Shown here one piece after another: positions 33,825-45,527 of a stretch of 64,000 nucleotides of DNA. The first letter of the stretch is position 1, and every line of letters starts with the position of its first letter. The notes under the pieces were generated by a model. That model searched no databases. It was not told where the DNA came from and saw only the letters and a list, made by a program, of their open reading frames with translations. The stretch spans positions 578,835 to 642,834 of the forward strand of contig MU001684.1 in assembly GCA_010093515.1 (NCBI GenBank), given 5' to 3'. The DNA is from Lineolata rhizophorae (lineage: Eukaryota > Ascomycota > Dothideomycetes > Lineolatales > Lineolataceae). The position numbers were made by a program, and so were the translations under genes.

Positions 33825-36561
33825 GGAGGAAGCGTGGGCGGCGGCGGGTTGGGGATGGGACGCTTTTTCTTGTTGCCTCTTGGCTCGGTTCGATGTGATG
33901 GGTTCGTTTTTCTTGGTTTGACCCGAAAGTTTTCTTTTTTAAGTGGAAAGGGTAGAATATAACGCTGATACTTTTGTGCACTAAGACTTGGATATTGAAA
34001 GCGAGTGGGTGAGTCAATGGTAAAAAAGCGTCGCCATCTGGTAGCGCAGCCACTAATTCCAAGCTTTGTTGGCCTGCCTTGCGTACGATGCTTTCTACGC
34101 CCCGGCGCCACATGAGCCCGACTAAGCTACCCTGGTCTGCTGGGATGTTTGGGCGAAGAAGAAACGCCTAGGTCTGCATCGCTTGGACATGCAAACGTCA
34201 AACATAGCACGTACGCCAAACGGGTGATATTACAGTAGGTCAATATTTGGTGACAACGTCCCGAGGTTCCCGCGACTGGTGACCGAAACAACTTTGTTGC
34301 CACGCAACGCACTCTTCACGAGAGACGAGGTGTCGAATCAAGCATTCGGAATTATTCTATCATCCTACCAGATATTCGACAGCCGATCAAGACGGAAAAG
34401 ACGAGTCGAAAAAANNNNNNNNNNNNNNNNNNNNNNNNNNNNNNNNNNNNNNNNNNNNNNNNNNNNNNNNNNNNNNNNNNNNNNNNNNNNNNNNNNNNNN
34501 NNNNNNNNNNNNNNNNNNNNNNNNNNNNNNNNNNNNNNNNNNNNNNNNNNNNNNNNNNNNNNNNNNNNNNNNNNNNNNNNNNNNNNNNNNNNNNNNNNNN
34601 NNNNNNNNNNNNNNNNNNNNNNNNNNNNNGGGGGGGGGGGGGGGGGGGGGGGGGGGGGTGGTTTGTGTGAGTGGGAAACGAAGACTGAAAGGAAGGAGAA
34701 TCTGAGACGGCGAGTGGAAAAGAGGAAGGAAGAAGCATCCTTGTGGCACCTCCAGGCATGCCATGGTGGGAACTGGGGCGTGTGGTGTGGGTGTGGGGTG
34801 CAGGAGCGTAGTAGTACAAGGCTAGACCGGATAGGAGCTGCGCGCAGACGAGACAAAGTCGCACCGTCTCACGTCGGCTTGGTGGCGAGGAAAAAAAAAA
34901 AAAAATTCCAGACCGGATCTAACGTGAGGCGTATCTGATGAGACGGGCGGTTTTGAGAGGGGAAAAGTAAAGCAATGTTCGACAGGAGAAGACTCGGGAG
35001 ACAAAACGGGGAACCTTGTTCCAAGTGCGAGGCAGCTTCCCTCGGGCCGAGAGCCCGGGCAGCCCGACACCACCGGTCGAACATGAATCGCTAGACTCGG
35101 GCCGCCGCTGTCAGTGCGGGAAAAGCGGCGGGACATGTCAGGAAACGGGCACTCGTCGGGCAGAAACAGGAGCACACCGGTGAAAACCCGAAAGCGGACA
35201 GATCAGACGGCCGTGTCGAGCGGGAATGGCATGACCGGTGAAGCCAAGGCGTCCGAAGTGGTGTCTGTCGACGTCGTGGTCGTCGGGTGCATGACCCGTG
35301 GCCGTGCCCGACTCACCAGAGAGAGGCCCGGCCCAATCGGGAACGCAAAATCAGAAAAGGTTAAGGCAGAAGGGGAAAGTCGGGTGTTGCAGAAAAAGCC
35401 AAAAACAGTTGGGGGAAAAAAATGAAAAACAAAAAAAAACCCGAGGCGCCGTTGTACTCCCCCCACTGGGCTCTAATATCGAACAACCGAAGCAAGACAT
35501 GACAGCAGTAGAGTACAGCCGTGAGCCAGACCCGTCTAGTAACAAGTCTAATGGGAAAAGCGTTGATCGGACAACAGCAGAGGGAATAACAATAACGGAA
35601 AATTAATTGAGAGGGGGTGCGCACAAAAAAAGTAAGGAAGGAAAGAAGAGGTCTCCGCGAAGGAGGGATCGCTCCGCCCCATGCGCGGAAAGAAGGAAAA
35701 TCTTGACTAGGCAATTGGATTCTAGTGGTGACGAAACAGTGGTGAGGATGCGAGGTTGCTTCCTTTTTCTTTTTTTTTTTGTTCTTTTTCTAAGTTTCGC
35801 ATTCCCGTGGCGCAGGCGGAACGTACGAGACGGAGTGAAAGGGCGAGAGGAAAAGGAAGGAAAGCCGAAAGGAATTACGCGCGGTCGAGAGCAAAAAAAA
35901 GGCGTGTATTCAGGCATCAACGGGGCGATGGAAGGGTGTCGTGGTGGTGATAACAGCGAGTCGATTGGAGGGCGGGCTCGTCGGAGGGCACGTCGTAGGA
36001 GCCGGAAGGGGAAGGTGCCGGGGGGACGGGGATTGGGCGCAGAGAAGTTTCGGGGGGAGGCCGGCCGGGCGGGTAGCGCCAAGCCAGGCGCGGGAGGCGG
36101 CCGGCCATCCTTGCGCGGCAACCCCCGGGCCCCCCGGGTCCTGCAGGTCGATCGTTTCGCGTGACGGAGCCCGAATGCAAAAATCACACGCATCATTCGT
36201 CCTCGTATCGAACAAGAGGCGCACGCTCTGCGACAGGAGCCCGGTGTCAGCAACAGACATTCGAAGAGTGGCGCGAGAGACGCGCCGCCGGCTCCATCCG
36301 ATGGAATGTTCGTCGCGTGCTCTCCGGCTCCCCCGGCCCCGGAGCCGCGGCCACTCCGCCGGCCGCGTGGGCGGGCGACGGCTGCGAGCCTGCGTGTGAG
36401 GCGCAACGACTTTGTCCAGAGCGGCGGACCGGGCTCCGCTGGCCGGGGAGGGGGGGAGGGGGGAGGGTGGGGGACCCGCAGGGCAGGGAAGGGGAGCAGG
36501 AAAAGGGCAGGGCGCGACAGACGCACCGTCGATCGGCTGCAAGGATGCCGGCCGAAGAGCC
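33825..36561. other. Intergenic 2.7 kb containing the assembly gap
   Basis: After the phospholipase D stop comes its T-rich 3' flank. Then follow the gap with a G run, and purine-rich DNA with several A runs. The long frames at 35603-36646 (minus) and 35607-36164 (plus) oppose each other and have no recognisable domain. I see no supported gene. Confidence 0.55.
34415..34629. other. Assembly gap (215 N)
   Basis: A run of N, preceded by an A run and followed at once by 29 consecutive G (34630-34658). Such homopolymer edges usually mark failed sequencing or scaffolding, so both the gap length and the G count are unreliable. Confidence 0.98.
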
Positions 36562-36726
36562 TCAGGCCTTGGACTGGCAGGCCTGGCACGTCTTCAGCTT
36601 GCAGTGCTGGCACTCGAAAATGTACCAGTGCGGGCCCGAGTGGCACAGGTTGCAGTGCCAGAGGATCAGCGTCGTGTCCGACTTGATCATCTTGAACGAG
36701 TGCTGGCAGTTGCCCGGAGCCGCCAT
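36562..36726 (-). CDS. 54-residue zinc-ribbon-like microprotein
   Basis: The only ATG of this frame is at 36726-36724; the upstream frame is open but contains no ATG. The 54 residues carry C25xxC28, C39xxC42 and C47xxC50 plus C7, H9 and H33, around an aromatic core (LILWHCNLCHSGPHWYIFEC). This spacing looks like a compact zinc ribbon or half of a RING-like fold binding one or two zinc ions. The residue choice is too ordered for a chance frame in GC-rich DNA. I cannot name a family. The regular Cys pairs suggest a protein-binding adaptor role, which is inference. An AT-rich TTTTATATC (minus) lies about 175 bp upstream of the ATG. No other gene lies within 2.7 kb to the left or 8.8 kb to the right. 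Confidence 0.7.
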   Translation of the reverse strand: MAAPGNCQHSFKMIKSDTTLILWHCNLCHSGPHWYIFECQHCKLKTCQACQSKA

Positions 36727-39700
36727 GGTGTCGGTCTGTCGCTCGGGGCGGAGATCGATGAGTGGTGCTGGGCCGTTCGCCGGACCGTGATAAGCGAGTG
36801 GCGGAGGGGCGCCGCGGCGGGATGGAGCAAGTCGGGAGCGCGAGTTGGGTGCTGCGTGTGTTCGCAGCGAGGGCTCGAGGGCGGGAGCTGCACAGATATA
36901 AAATGGGAAAACGTCAGCCTCTGGCCCCTTCTGCGGAGCGCTCTCGGCGATCCCCAAGGGAGATGAAGGCGCGACCGGCGCGGTGCTTACATGGATCCGA
37001 GCAGTTTTGGTATGCGATTAGTCCAAGTCAACGCGGGCAGCACGCGGGTTAGCTTCGAGCCAGCGCAGACTAGCGGTTTCTGGGGGAAAAGCAAAGAGCG
37101 CTGCGGCCAAGGGGATGGCAGAGTCAGGACCGAGGGGATGCTTTTCTCGTCGAGAAGCGGTTCGGTGGTTCGTCGACGGCTGTTCTGTTCAGACCCCGAC
37201 GCGCGGTTGAGGCCGTCCTTTTATGCCTGCCCTCGAACGCCGAGTCGACGCGGCCCCACGACTCGTACCTCTTTCACTGGAGTTGATTTCTCGTCCCCTC
37301 AGGCTTGGGCCGTCCAGGGCCGTCCGCCGACGAGGCGTGTAGCACTGCCGCCGGGACAGGGCCGGAGCGAAGATTTGGACATCGGCTCGGATTGTTGCGG
37401 TCGACGGTGCTTGGTGGCATCTTCACGAGAAACGGCCGTCTGCCGTCTTTGGCAGCATCCGCACCGAAGCAGACAAGAGGCTCGCGGCCGGTTGCACCGC
37501 CCGCGATGGTTGCCAGGCCCGATTCGTCGCCCGCATCGTGGGCCCATGGCGGCCGCTCGCCCGAAGAGGGAAAGCGCACGAGAAGCTTGTCAGACTAGGG
37601 CTGGCTGGCCCGCTGCCGCGGACGTGGGTTGCGGCCCCAGGCCGCTGATCCTTGTCGCAGACAAGCCGCCGGCGGGCGGGCCGAATGTGATATGGGCGCC
37701 GTTTTGGGGCACGTATTACCTATTTTGCTGGCGCGAAGCGTGTGTCACATCATGGTAGGGCGATGGAGAGGGGGGGAGGGGGGGTACATAGGAGGGCATC
37801 GCTTTGGGCACACCGGACGCGTCCTTGGGCGGGCGGCGTCGGCCACGAGGCGTGAGGCGCGGCGCTTTTGGTGCGAGCCGTGCGGCATGCAGGGTATCCC
37901 GAGGGAAGGTTGGCGCGCAGGGCGTGTGCGAGGGCTCGGGCGGGCGCAATCGGAGGCCCAGCAGCGACGGCGATTGGAGCCGCTACGCTTTTTCTTTTTG
38001 TCAGACGGATGGGCGGTGGGTTTGGGAGTTGGCATGGAGTTGAGGTCCACTCGGCGGGGAGGGGGCCGGGGCGGGGCGAACCAGGGTGCTATGTATGTGC
38101 GTGCTACGTGCATTCGCGGCCGGCCGGCCAGCAGGCGATCTGATGCTATGTACGGATGCACACACAGCGCACGCTCATCGCCCCGATCATCTCCCGGAGC
38201 CGCGGTAAGAGCCCGGGCTTGGCCGCGCGATTGGTGGTTTAAGGTTGGCGCGCGCGACTCAGCAGGCCGGCCGGCGGCCAGCAGGGGCGACGGGGCGCGG
38301 CCAACCCCTCGCCGGCCGCGGCGCCGGCGTCGTGAGCTCGACCTCGACCCCGCCCGCCGCCTGCCAGCGCGGCGGCCAGCGCGGCCGTGGGCTGCGCCGT
38401 GCCGCGCGCCGCCGCCGCACCGAGCCCCGCAGCCATTTTTGGCGCCGCCGGCATGCGGCGCCGCCCCGAAACGGCCGCCCGCAGGCGCCCGCCGCCAACG
38501 GCGGCTCGGGGCCGCGGGCCCGGGGCCTCGAAGCGTCGGCTTGGCGCTCGATCCGCCGCCGCCACTCCTCGTCGACGCCGCACCGACTCGACCTTAGCTT
38601 CCCCTTTGAACCGCGCTAGAGCCTCCCCGTCTCCCTCCCGCAGAAGAAAAGAAGGCCGAAAAGAAAAGGGAAGCAGACAAAAGAGAGGCAGAAGTAACGA
38701 AACCACCAGGCTCGACGGTGCATTGGCGCCTTCCGGCTCTCCCGCGGCCGAGAGGTCTCATCCTGAGAATGCCCTCCATATCAAAACTTCTTCAAGCCTT
38801 CTGCGCCCGTCTCAGCCACTTCGCAAACAGAACGACTGTAGGGACGTTTTGGAAACGTACGCGGCCAGGGGGGCCGGCCGGCTCGGTCCCGCGTGCTGCG
38901 ACCTACTACGTACTCGCAGCCTACGAGCCCGTCTCAGGCAGCCCTGCTTCATGTTGCCATGCGGAGATTGCCCAAGGCCCGCCGCTGACTGGCCGAGAAA
39001 GCGGAACGGCTGCCAGGCCCTACAATTTTCGCCAAACAATCGACCAAAAGAAAAAAAGCCCGACCCGGGGGGCCGCGAGCGCCAAACCATGTACGTACGT
39101 GCTGATCTACGACGCCACCATGCACCTAGCACGCACGCCGGCACCCGCAGGGCCGCTTGTTGCTTCCTTTCTGCTCGCGGGCGCGCCAGGACGGCATCGC
39201 CGCCATCTTCTCCGGGCGGCCGCGCCTTACCCGAACCGCCCCCAGCCGCACAAAGCCTCGCTTCGGTCCCTCTTAAATTTTCGATAGGCTCCGACCTACG
39301 CACAATCGAGCTGAAGGTGGCCGTCCTAGGCGAATAAGTCTGTTTAAGTTTGTAATCTCGCAGCATATACAAACGCAGAACGTTCTGCTTCAGGTATGGC
39401 TAGTGTCCAGCAGAAACCCCCACCTGCCAGCCACGCCTTGGGCTCTGATACGTGCTTTTGGCACTTGATTTTTGCGGCGCAATTCTATGCGTGCCCTTAG
39501 CTAGGCCTAACATAGGACCGGAAAAAAAAAAAGAAAGGAAAAACAAAGAATGCAGCATCTGATATAACAGTGGAGGTGGGTGGAGATGCTCGGTGCAAGC
39601 GGTTGCGTACCTGGCCAGCGCTAAGGCTGATCATTTTCAATTCACGGTTGCACAGAACGCTCGACTCCCCTTTCCTTTCGACACAACAGGTGCCTTTGCG

Positions 39701-42700
39701 AGCAGCCACCAGAGCGTTTTAAGTGACCCCAACAACCACGGCTCAACGCCTCTGCCGTTTGGGCCCCACATCTTCTAATTATTTCCCCTTCTAACTGATG
39801 TGATCACTCGCCTCGTTTGAGCCAAGTGTAGGCGGGCGATGTTTCCATTCGGTCAACATCTCGTATCTCTACTTCGGACGTCTCCGGCGCCGGCTGACCA
39901 ATTAAGAACGAGACACGTCGTACCTCACCTCTAGGTCGAAAAAAAGCAAGAGCGGAATGGAGCGAGGCAGGACGCCTCTTTTTGCAACCTCTCACCGCTG
40001 CCGCTTCCCATGTCGGCTTGTCCAGCCGCCCTACAGGAACACTTGGCCATCACATCCGCCCGTGAACTGGCGCCGCGTCGACATAGCCGCCCTCGGTTAT
40101 CTACTTTGGTGATCTCCACCGCCTCCACCCGTCGTACGGATCAGCATCCCCCTGTTGTCCTGGGACCATAGCCGCATCAGAACTTTAATTCGAACCCCCC
40201 CAACGAATGAAGAACAAATGTTGCGATGCTTTCGGACCAATTGCGGACCTAGAAACGGTGTTCTGACGTGCAGCGAAAGAGGACCGATCACGCACCACGC
40301 ATCCCACGCGTGTAATGGATTATGCACCTTGATCTCGAACCAGCATGCTCAACGGGCACCTTCCCCGCGCCTAGAAACGACGCACGAATGTTCTAGTCGA
40401 CCAGGGGCCTTTCCGCATGACCAGGGCTTCCTCCACTATCCCGACCAACAATGGACATTGTGCTCTGCAAGCCGCCGTGGCATCCCACTTCCCCGCGGCG
40501 CACCAGTCCCTTCTTCCACGGAATCGCTAGCAATTGCGGCGCCGTTTCTCTGATCCTTCGACTCGTCGTACCTAGCTACGCCTCCACAAACCCGCGCTTT
40601 TTCTTCTAGCTATGTAAGCCCCTCTTGGGAAGACTCCGAGAGAAAAGCCAAACTTCCCGCCACCGCAGACCCGCGTTCCCCGTCCCTTGGTCCCGGTCTC
40701 CCGCCTTCCTCGCGGGGCGCCTTGCATTGCGAGACCCCCGGTCCCCCGGCTACCGCTCCTGCCGGACGCCATGGTTGCAAGGGGGCCACCCGACCCAGCC
40801 ATTACATACGTAGTAAGCCCAGCCTCGCTCCCCTCACCCCTGACCCCCAAATCGGGCGGTCGCACGCCCGCGGCGCTCCCGCATTCCCGACTGCATCACC
40901 CGGGCCCTGGGCCGATGTACGGAGTATGTACGTTGGGAAACATCTCGCCCAGTCGGATCTGCGCCGGGCGTAGCACCAGGCCCGGCCGCCCAAGCGACAC
41001 CGCCGTCAACGCCGCCGCCGCCGCCAACCCCCCTTCTACGCGCCCACCTTCTTCCCCCTCGTCTCCGCTGCAGGCCGGCCGCCGGGCTGGCCGTCGGATA
41101 TGCGGGTCGGATATGCGGGTCGTCCTCCTCGGCGGTGGACTCGCTCTTTCCCCCGCCCCAGTCGGGAAAGCGGACGCGCAAGCCGGCGAGAGATCCTGTG
41201 CGACAGCCCGGGGGTTTGTGAGCGGCCCCGCCGGGGGGTAAAGGGGCTTGGGGGGCCCCCGCCGCACCGCCGGACTGCGCAGATCTGGTTTGGCGAACCC
41301 CCTTGCTGCTTTTGAGACCCGTGCCTGTGGGTTGCGGCGCCATGGCTTGGGGAGGGCGGGCGGGGTGGGCGGCTGGTGCGGGTTCCGCTCCGCGGGTACC
41401 TGGTTTCGACAGAGCGGTGGGAGGTGCGTATGTGCGATGATTGGGGGGGCGTGCCGACGTATCTTTCGCCGTCGTATGTACATACTTCCCATGATCGTCC
41501 CAGGGACCTAGGTAGGTCCTAGAAACCTTCCGGCTGAGGCCCAGGGAATCCTTGCCGTCCATGGTGCGCCTACGGGGATCGAGTCGTGGAAGGTCCCACA
41601 TAGTTCCGCGACAGAAGCAATGAAAGGGGAAAACGACCAGCAGGGAAACGGACAGAAGGCGTGACAAGGCTTAAACACCGGCGAGGATCTACACACCGCC
41701 GATATGGCTGAAGTCCACTCCCGCATCCGTCGCCTTGTCTTTCAAAAGTTGGGGATCTAGAATCCGCACCGAGCGCCCTCATCTCATAGCCGCCGCCAAT
41801 CGTCTTTGAAACTAGATTGGGCTTAAAAACGCGGCTGCTAGCATACGGGCTATACCGACCTAGAAGATGATGGTATATGCGCGGGACAGGTTTTGTGATC
41901 ACCATCATCCCTTCCTGCGCCATGCTACAGGGATACGGCACGTCACGTCGGTGGGAGCACTTGGAGTCTCGTCCGGGAGTGACCTCGGACAAGCCTCATG
42001 TGCGCCAAGTTGTGTGCTTCTGTACCTATCTTAGGGAGGTGGTCTAAAGCAGCCCACGCCAATCTTCATGGCTTGAGATAGAGCGCATACGCCGGCGACT
42101 CTGGAAGCAGCAGTATGTAGCTTTCCGTGCCTCGAGAGGACGTTGATGGCAGCGTGTTGGACCGTCGATACCTCCCGCTGATGCTACTCTAGCGGTAAGT
42201 CCGACTTTCCAATTACCGCATCTTAATGGCTGCATGTAAAGGAGATTGCAGCCGAGTGGATAGAGAAAAGGAAAAGGGAAGATGTAAGGTAGCTGTTTGG
42301 ACAAGAGCGGTGGATCGAAACGCACAAAGACCAATAAGGAGAAGGTAAAAATGTCCGAATCTAGCATAGATTCTGCTTTAGCCCGCTCCGCTCCACCACA
42401 ACATCGCACCTCTTTCCTTTCCTTATCACCTCCCACGCGTATCCGCCCCCTTTCAGCCGAACTGGTGAAGCCTCGTAGATACTAGAACCTAGGCCAATGC
42501 CACTGGTGGAAGTAACGCTTGCCCCCACTCATCTTCATTCAACAAAACTTGCATCTCTTTTCCCGTCCAAGAAGTCCTCATAGTAGATTTCGCCCCGCCC
42601 ATTTCTAATTCATCCACACGCGGCTTTCGCTTCTCTACCGCCTCTGTTCGACTTCGCAATCTTGGGTTAGCCTTGCGTAACGCAATAATCCCCGCGCCCC

Positions 42701-45527
42701 ACTCTGCCGGCGCGTTTGTCCTACTCAACACAGTTAAGGTCACAGCAAGTCCTACCCTGGCCACGCCCCTTGTGAGTGGTGACTAAGGCAGGGTGCTTTG
42801 CTGGGGGGGTCGTGCGTGTTTCTGTTTCGCAACACCCGGCACAAAAACAGAGAGCGATGGAAACCTGGACGGCGGGTTCATCTCCGCAGCACGTGGGAGA
42901 TCCTGTATGCGTGTTCTAGATTATGCTGTCCCTACAAACACAACAGCAGGCGTTAAGGGTATATCGGGCCATCACTATACCTTACTCAGCGCCGGAGGGA
43001 TCCCCGGCCCCTTCTCTACTTCTTGCCACGACTCACGAAGTTCACGTGTGTGAAGGGTGCTGCAAGGTCGGCCGCGCGATGCAAAACGGCGTGTGATGGA
43101 CATGTTTCGCTGCGCCCCAGGTCCTCTTCAGCCAAGGTGACACCGGAAAAAGACCTCATCCATCAAATCTGCCCTTTCAAAAAAGGCGAACAGGACGAGC
43201 TTTGCATAGGTCCATACCTACTAGAGAAGGCTCACTCATACCTACCGGCAGCCATCCGCGACCGGTGAAAGCGAAAAGAGCACCCCATCCCAGAACAGAC
43301 AACTCCATCGGCCTCCCCGCGCGATCCCACCCTCCTCAATTGGAAACGAGGAACCGCCACCTCCCGCGCGACTATCCGCCGCCAGTGTACTCTCCACGGC
43401 GCCTAATCAGGCGGCGAAAACGGCTACCGGCGGCCAGCCTGACCGAACATTCCAAGCCCAGCCCAGCCCACGGGTCCGAATACGGCCAGCCATGTCACAC
43501 ACCTTCCCCCGGCCCTTCCGCGCAAGAGCGATAATACACATCCGCGTTTTCTTTGTCGATCGTCCCGCTCCAACTCGTTTTTTCGCTTCCTCCGGGCAAA
43601 CAAAACCGGAGCAGGGCAGAGCAGTGCCAGGCCCAGAAGCCACAGCGAGCGAGCGTGTCCGTAACCCCGCTCCCACCACATCTTCCCAACGCTCTCTCCG
43701 ACGGCTTTACCTGCCACCTCCGTCGACAACTGCTCCCAGTCTATGCGGGCCAAAAGAACCGAAAAGAAAAAAAAAAAGAGAAAGAGAAAGCACCGCAGAG
43801 TCCGAGATCCCCCGACCGCGAAACCCCCGCCACACCCACCCACCCCTCCCGCTTCCCCTCTGGCCCCCTCCCAACCCCCCACTCAACCCGAGCGAGCCAC
43901 CCCTCCCTCGCTCCTACCTCCGCGCCGCGCGCTCAAAAGAGCGCCCAAAACCCACCCCATCCCCGCCCGCATCCGGGAACCCCAACCCCCCAACCCCCCG
44001 CGCGGTTCCTGCGAGCTCGGAACCGTGCGCGGACCGGCCGACTCTGCAATCCGCACCGCAGGCCACTTGCTTCGCCGGCAACCGGCGGCGGTGGTGCTGC
44101 GCGGCGGCTGCGCAGCCGCAATCCCCCCTCCGGCCATCGGAACGAAGCTACATGGCAACTAACCTTACCGCCCCCGCCACCCCCCTCCCCCCTTTGGGGC
44201 AGGGGGACGGCTGAGCAGAAGGACACAGCGGGAAGGGAATTCTCCGAGCGCGGGCCGGTCCGGAGGGCCGCGATTTCCGGTTCGTTGTGTCTTTTGCCGG
44301 CCCGTGTTTGATCGGAGAGCCCGGGCGTTGGGTACGGAAGGGGAAGGGGCTGTTCGGGTAGCCGCAGGGTGCTAAGGGGGAACGGACGTGTCTAGTGCCT
44401 TGGTACAGTATGTGTGTGAGAGTATGGCCGGACTGAGCGTTAGGAATTCATAAGATGAGAGAGGGGAAGTGGCCCGTTAAAGGATCTCACCGGTTAGAAC
44501 ATCAAGCGGAGTTTCTTCCTAGAGACGTTCAGCTGTGCTCCCTCCACAAAAACTCAATCGCTAGTTTCATTCTTCGGCTAATCCATAGGCCACCTAGTCA
44601 AGCATAGCAACAACATTCCATTTCAATGTCTTAGACTCATGAAAACACCACAACCCAATCTAAACCAAAGGAAAAAGCAAAGAAAATGGGACAAATTCTA
44701 TTCATCACTCAAAACACCGCTAACAAACAAATGTCCGAGGGGTTCTCTTGCACGCTCGCCACCAGTCCTGGCGGACCTCTGAAACTAGACTGGCGTGCCT
44801 TCTGTCCCCGGCTCCTAAAAGACAACAATCCTGCAAGAGGAAGGGCATCTGTAAAGGAATTTCAATCTCCCAACGCTCCGTTAGGAGCGGCCTCAATCCG
44901 TCTTTCGAAGGAGTTTTGGGGCCGCCCCTGCAGACTCTGAGAGTGCCTGCACCGCTGGTTTGTTCTTGGCAAAGGTAGAAAATATGTGTCTTATGAAGAG
45001 AAAGAAGTAGGGCGGGGAAGGGTATCTGGATGTCAAAGAGGGAAGTTCTTGATAGAGAAAGTGGAGGAGCAGGAAAAAGAAGGCAACGTGAAAAAGCTTT
45101 TATCCATTTCTGAGTAGTTCGTCCTGTCCTTTCAGTTCAGCAGAAGAAGAAAAAAAAAAAAAAGAAAACATGAGCTCGGCCACCCACAGTACACTAGATA
45201 TAGAGACGCCTTACCCGGAACCGGACTCCGGATCTACTAAACTGCAAAGTTCCCAAGAATACCGCCATGCCGTGCAGTCCTTGTGATCGTACAAAGTGGA
45301 AATGAAAACTCCCATGGCACCGGCCATAACTAATGATGACAGGAATACCTACCCTTACCTATTATGTCCTATCGCACGGTCACTCGGAAAAGGAAAGAGC
45401 ATAGCTTCAAAGCCATGGTAACAAGCCATCGTTACCATCACCATCATCACCATTAACATAGCACTTACCACGTTACCCCGTCATGGCCTTCCCCGCCATA
45501 CCGAACTCCTCCCACCTTACCAGACCC
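36727..45527. other. Gene desert of 8.8 kb
   Basis: No supported gene. Long frames (36991-37758 plus, 37629-38597 plus, 38387-39337 plus, 40834-41667 minus, 43492-44214 plus) are Arg/Pro/Ala-rich, have open counterparts in other frames, and contain no domain or plausible splice structure. The sequence alternates between very GC-rich blocks (38.2-38.6 kb, 40.7-41.3 kb, 43.8-44.2 kb) and balanced ones. There is no large repeat, rRNA or tRNA that I can see. Non-coding RNAs or intron-rich small genes cannot be excluded by eye. Confidence 0.5.

Noticed and set aside
34279-34938. Frames running through the N gap
   Set aside because: They consist mostly of unknown residues and translated homopolymer.
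35603-36646. 347-residue minus frame overlapping the microprotein
   Set aside because: Different phase, low-complexity Pro/Arg/Ser content, and an open frame on the other strand as well.
36896-36904. TATAAAA upstream of the microprotein
   Set aside because: The canonical orientation points to plus, away from the minus-strand gene, so it is mentioned only as an AT-rich element and not listed as its TATA box.
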